From assembly GCA_016281115.1 (NCBI GenBank), contig JAEEHZ010000223.1, positions 1 to 6,714 on the forward strand: a stretch of 6,714 bases of DNA. Reading direction: 5' to 3'. This document shows, one piece after another, positions 5,660-6,714 of this stretch (position 1 is the first letter of the stretch; each line of letters begins with the position of its first letter). The position numbers were made by a program, and so were the translations under genes. The notes under the pieces were generated by a model. It worked only from the letters and a program-made list of their open reading frames with translations, searched no databases and was not told where the DNA came from. Origin of the DNA: Clostridiaceae bacterium (GTDB lineage Bacteria; Bacillota; Clostridia; Oscillospirales; Acutalibacteraceae).

Positions 5660-6714
5660 ATGAAAAAAATAATTGCATTAATATTAGCAGTTATGATGTG
5701 CGCATCTGTTTTTGCAGCTTGCGGCGGAAATGATACACAATCCGGCGACAATGCTTCACAAACAGGCAAAGAAAGCTCAGGCGCACCCCTTGTTGTAGGT
5801 TATCAGCAATTTAACCAGAAGTTCAGCCCGTTCTTTGCGGAGTCTGCATATGATCAGGACGTTGCAAATATGACACAGGTAGGCTTGCTTACAACAGACC
5901 GTGCCGGCGCTATCATCTACAAAGCAATCGAAGGCGAAACAACAACTTATAATGGTACAGAGTATAATTATAAGGGACTTGCAGACCTCGAAGTTAACCA
6001 GGCAGACGGTAAAACAACATACGACATCAAGATGAGAGACGACGTTAAATTCAGTGACGGTCAACAGCTTGACGCTGACGACGTTATCTTCACATACTAT
6101 GTATTGCTTGATGAAGCTTACACAGGCAACTCTACTCTCAACTCTCTTGATATAGTTGGTTACAAGAACTATAAGTACAACAACACCAAGGCTGAAGACG
6201 TAGAAGTTTCTGCTGATGAGATCGCAGCTGCAATAGCTGATCCTTCAGATGAAGTTAAAGAAGCAATTACAAAGATCAATTCAGATCTTCTCACAAGTGA
6301 GTGGGATTGGTGTGACGCTAACTGGGAGTCTTACAAAGAGGACTACGGCGTTAACTCTACAAGAGAATTCTTCATTATGTGCTACGGCACCGCAGACAGC
6401 TATGACGACGGTCTTTCCGATGAAGACCTTTTGAAGGCAGTTATCGAAGAGTACGGCCTTGACTATGCTAAGCTCGGCGAAGCATACGGCGCAGATTTAA
6501 GCGGCGATGTTGAAGCTGAAGTAGAAAAGATTCTTACAAATTCTAAGCTTGCTGAGATGAACGGCGAAGAGTGCCCATATATCAGCGGTATAGAAAAAGT
6601 AAATCAGTTTGAAATTAAAGTTACTACATACGGCTACGGCGCATCAGACGTTTACCAAATCGGTAACGTAGTTGTTCCTATGCACTATTATGGCGACGAG
6701 TCTAAATATGACTA
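5660..6714 (+). CDS. ABC transporter substrate-binding lipoprotein, peptide (family 5) type, partial
   Basis: The gene is open at the right edge; 351 residues are visible. It begins with a lipoprotein signal (MKKIIALILAVMMCASVFAAC), lipobox FAAC with the lipid-carrying cysteine at 21, then a Gly/Ser/Asn-rich tether (about 22-42). The mature part has the hallmarks of the solute-binding family 5 (DppA/OppA type): FSPFFAES (55-62), KGLADLEV (105-112) and the signature YDIKMRDDVKFSDGQQLDADDVIFTYY (121-147). The later stretch ISGIEKVNQFEIKV (308-321) and VVVPMHYYG (337-345) resume the family pattern. Between about 172 and 307 lies an acidic, probably helical region that looks like an insertion. 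GGAGGT (5648-5653) lies 6 bases before the ATG, and a strong promoter precedes it. Asp is encoded by GAC about twice as often as GAT, and Thr mostly by ACA, which would fit high expression. It likely captures oligopeptides outside the cell; the permease and ATPase genes would be expected to the right, beyond the window. Confidence 0.92.
   Translation, partial: MKKIIALILAVMMCASVFAACGGNDTQSGDNASQTGKESSGAPLVVGYQQFNQKFSPFFAESAYDQDVANMTQVGLLTTDRAGAIIYKAIEGETTTYNGTEYNYKGLADLEVNQADGKTTYDIKMRDDVKFSDGQQLDADDVIFTYYVLLDEAYTGNSTLNSLDIVGYKNYKYNNTKAEDVEVSADEIAAAIADPSDEVKEAITKINSDLLTSEWDWCDANWESYKEDYGVNSTREFFIMCYGTADSYDDGLSDEDLLKAVIEEYGLDYAKLGEAYGADLSGDVEAEVEKILTNSKLAEMNGEECPYISGIEKVNQFEIKVTTYGYGASDVYQIGNVVVPMHYYGDESKYD

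Noticed and set aside
5777..6064. A 95-codon leftward Cys-rich reading frame opposite the substrate-binding protein
   Set aside because: The Cys and Val content follows from the GAC/ACA-rich codon use on the sense strand, and there is no ribosome binding site or promoter for it.

Overview
The window looks like chromosomal DNA from a low-to-moderate GC, Gram-positive anaerobe of the Clostridia, most likely a gut Oscillospiraceae/Ruminococcaceae-type organism. The reasons are strong GGAGG ribosome binding sites, a clostridial lipoprotein signal on the last gene, a zinc-ribbon/proline-rich/membrane protein of a type common in that group, a YlbJ-family membrane protein typical of endospore formers, and vegetative promoters close to TTGACA/TATAAT. 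The genus cannot be fixed from the sequence alone. No RNA genes, insertion sequences, CRISPR arrays or phage genes were seen.

Layout. Positions 17-1860 (minus strand) hold a two-gene operon transcribed leftward: first a 226-residue single-pass membrane protein, then a 381-residue protein with an N-terminal zinc ribbon, a Pro/Gln/Asn-rich linker, one membrane segment and an extracytoplasmic domain. Positions 1861-2136 are a divergent control region with a credible promoter facing each way and two short palindromes between them. Positions 2137-2316 encode a 59-residue peptide that matches, from memory, a small-peptide type common in gut Clostridia; a strong intrinsic terminator follows at about 2359-2408. 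Positions 2496-5439 hold a tight two-gene operon: a YlbJ-family integral membrane protein with a TTG start, and 4 bases later a glutamine-dependent asparagine synthetase that keeps its visible catalytic motifs. Positions 5440-5659 carry a very good promoter and a palindrome at the predicted transcription start. A peptide-type ABC transporter substrate-binding lipoprotein follows and runs off the right edge.

How the parts relate. The window looks like four independent transcription units, not one system. The most interesting parts are the orphan 59-residue peptide with its own promoter and terminator, the pairing of a sporulation-associated membrane protein with asparagine synthetase, and the two-gene surface module with possibly related outer domains. 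I looked for a ribosomal-peptide (lasso-like) cluster linking the peptide to the asparagine synthetase and do not find one: the synthetase keeps normal glutaminase residues, a terminator separates the two, and no protease or recognition-element partner is present.
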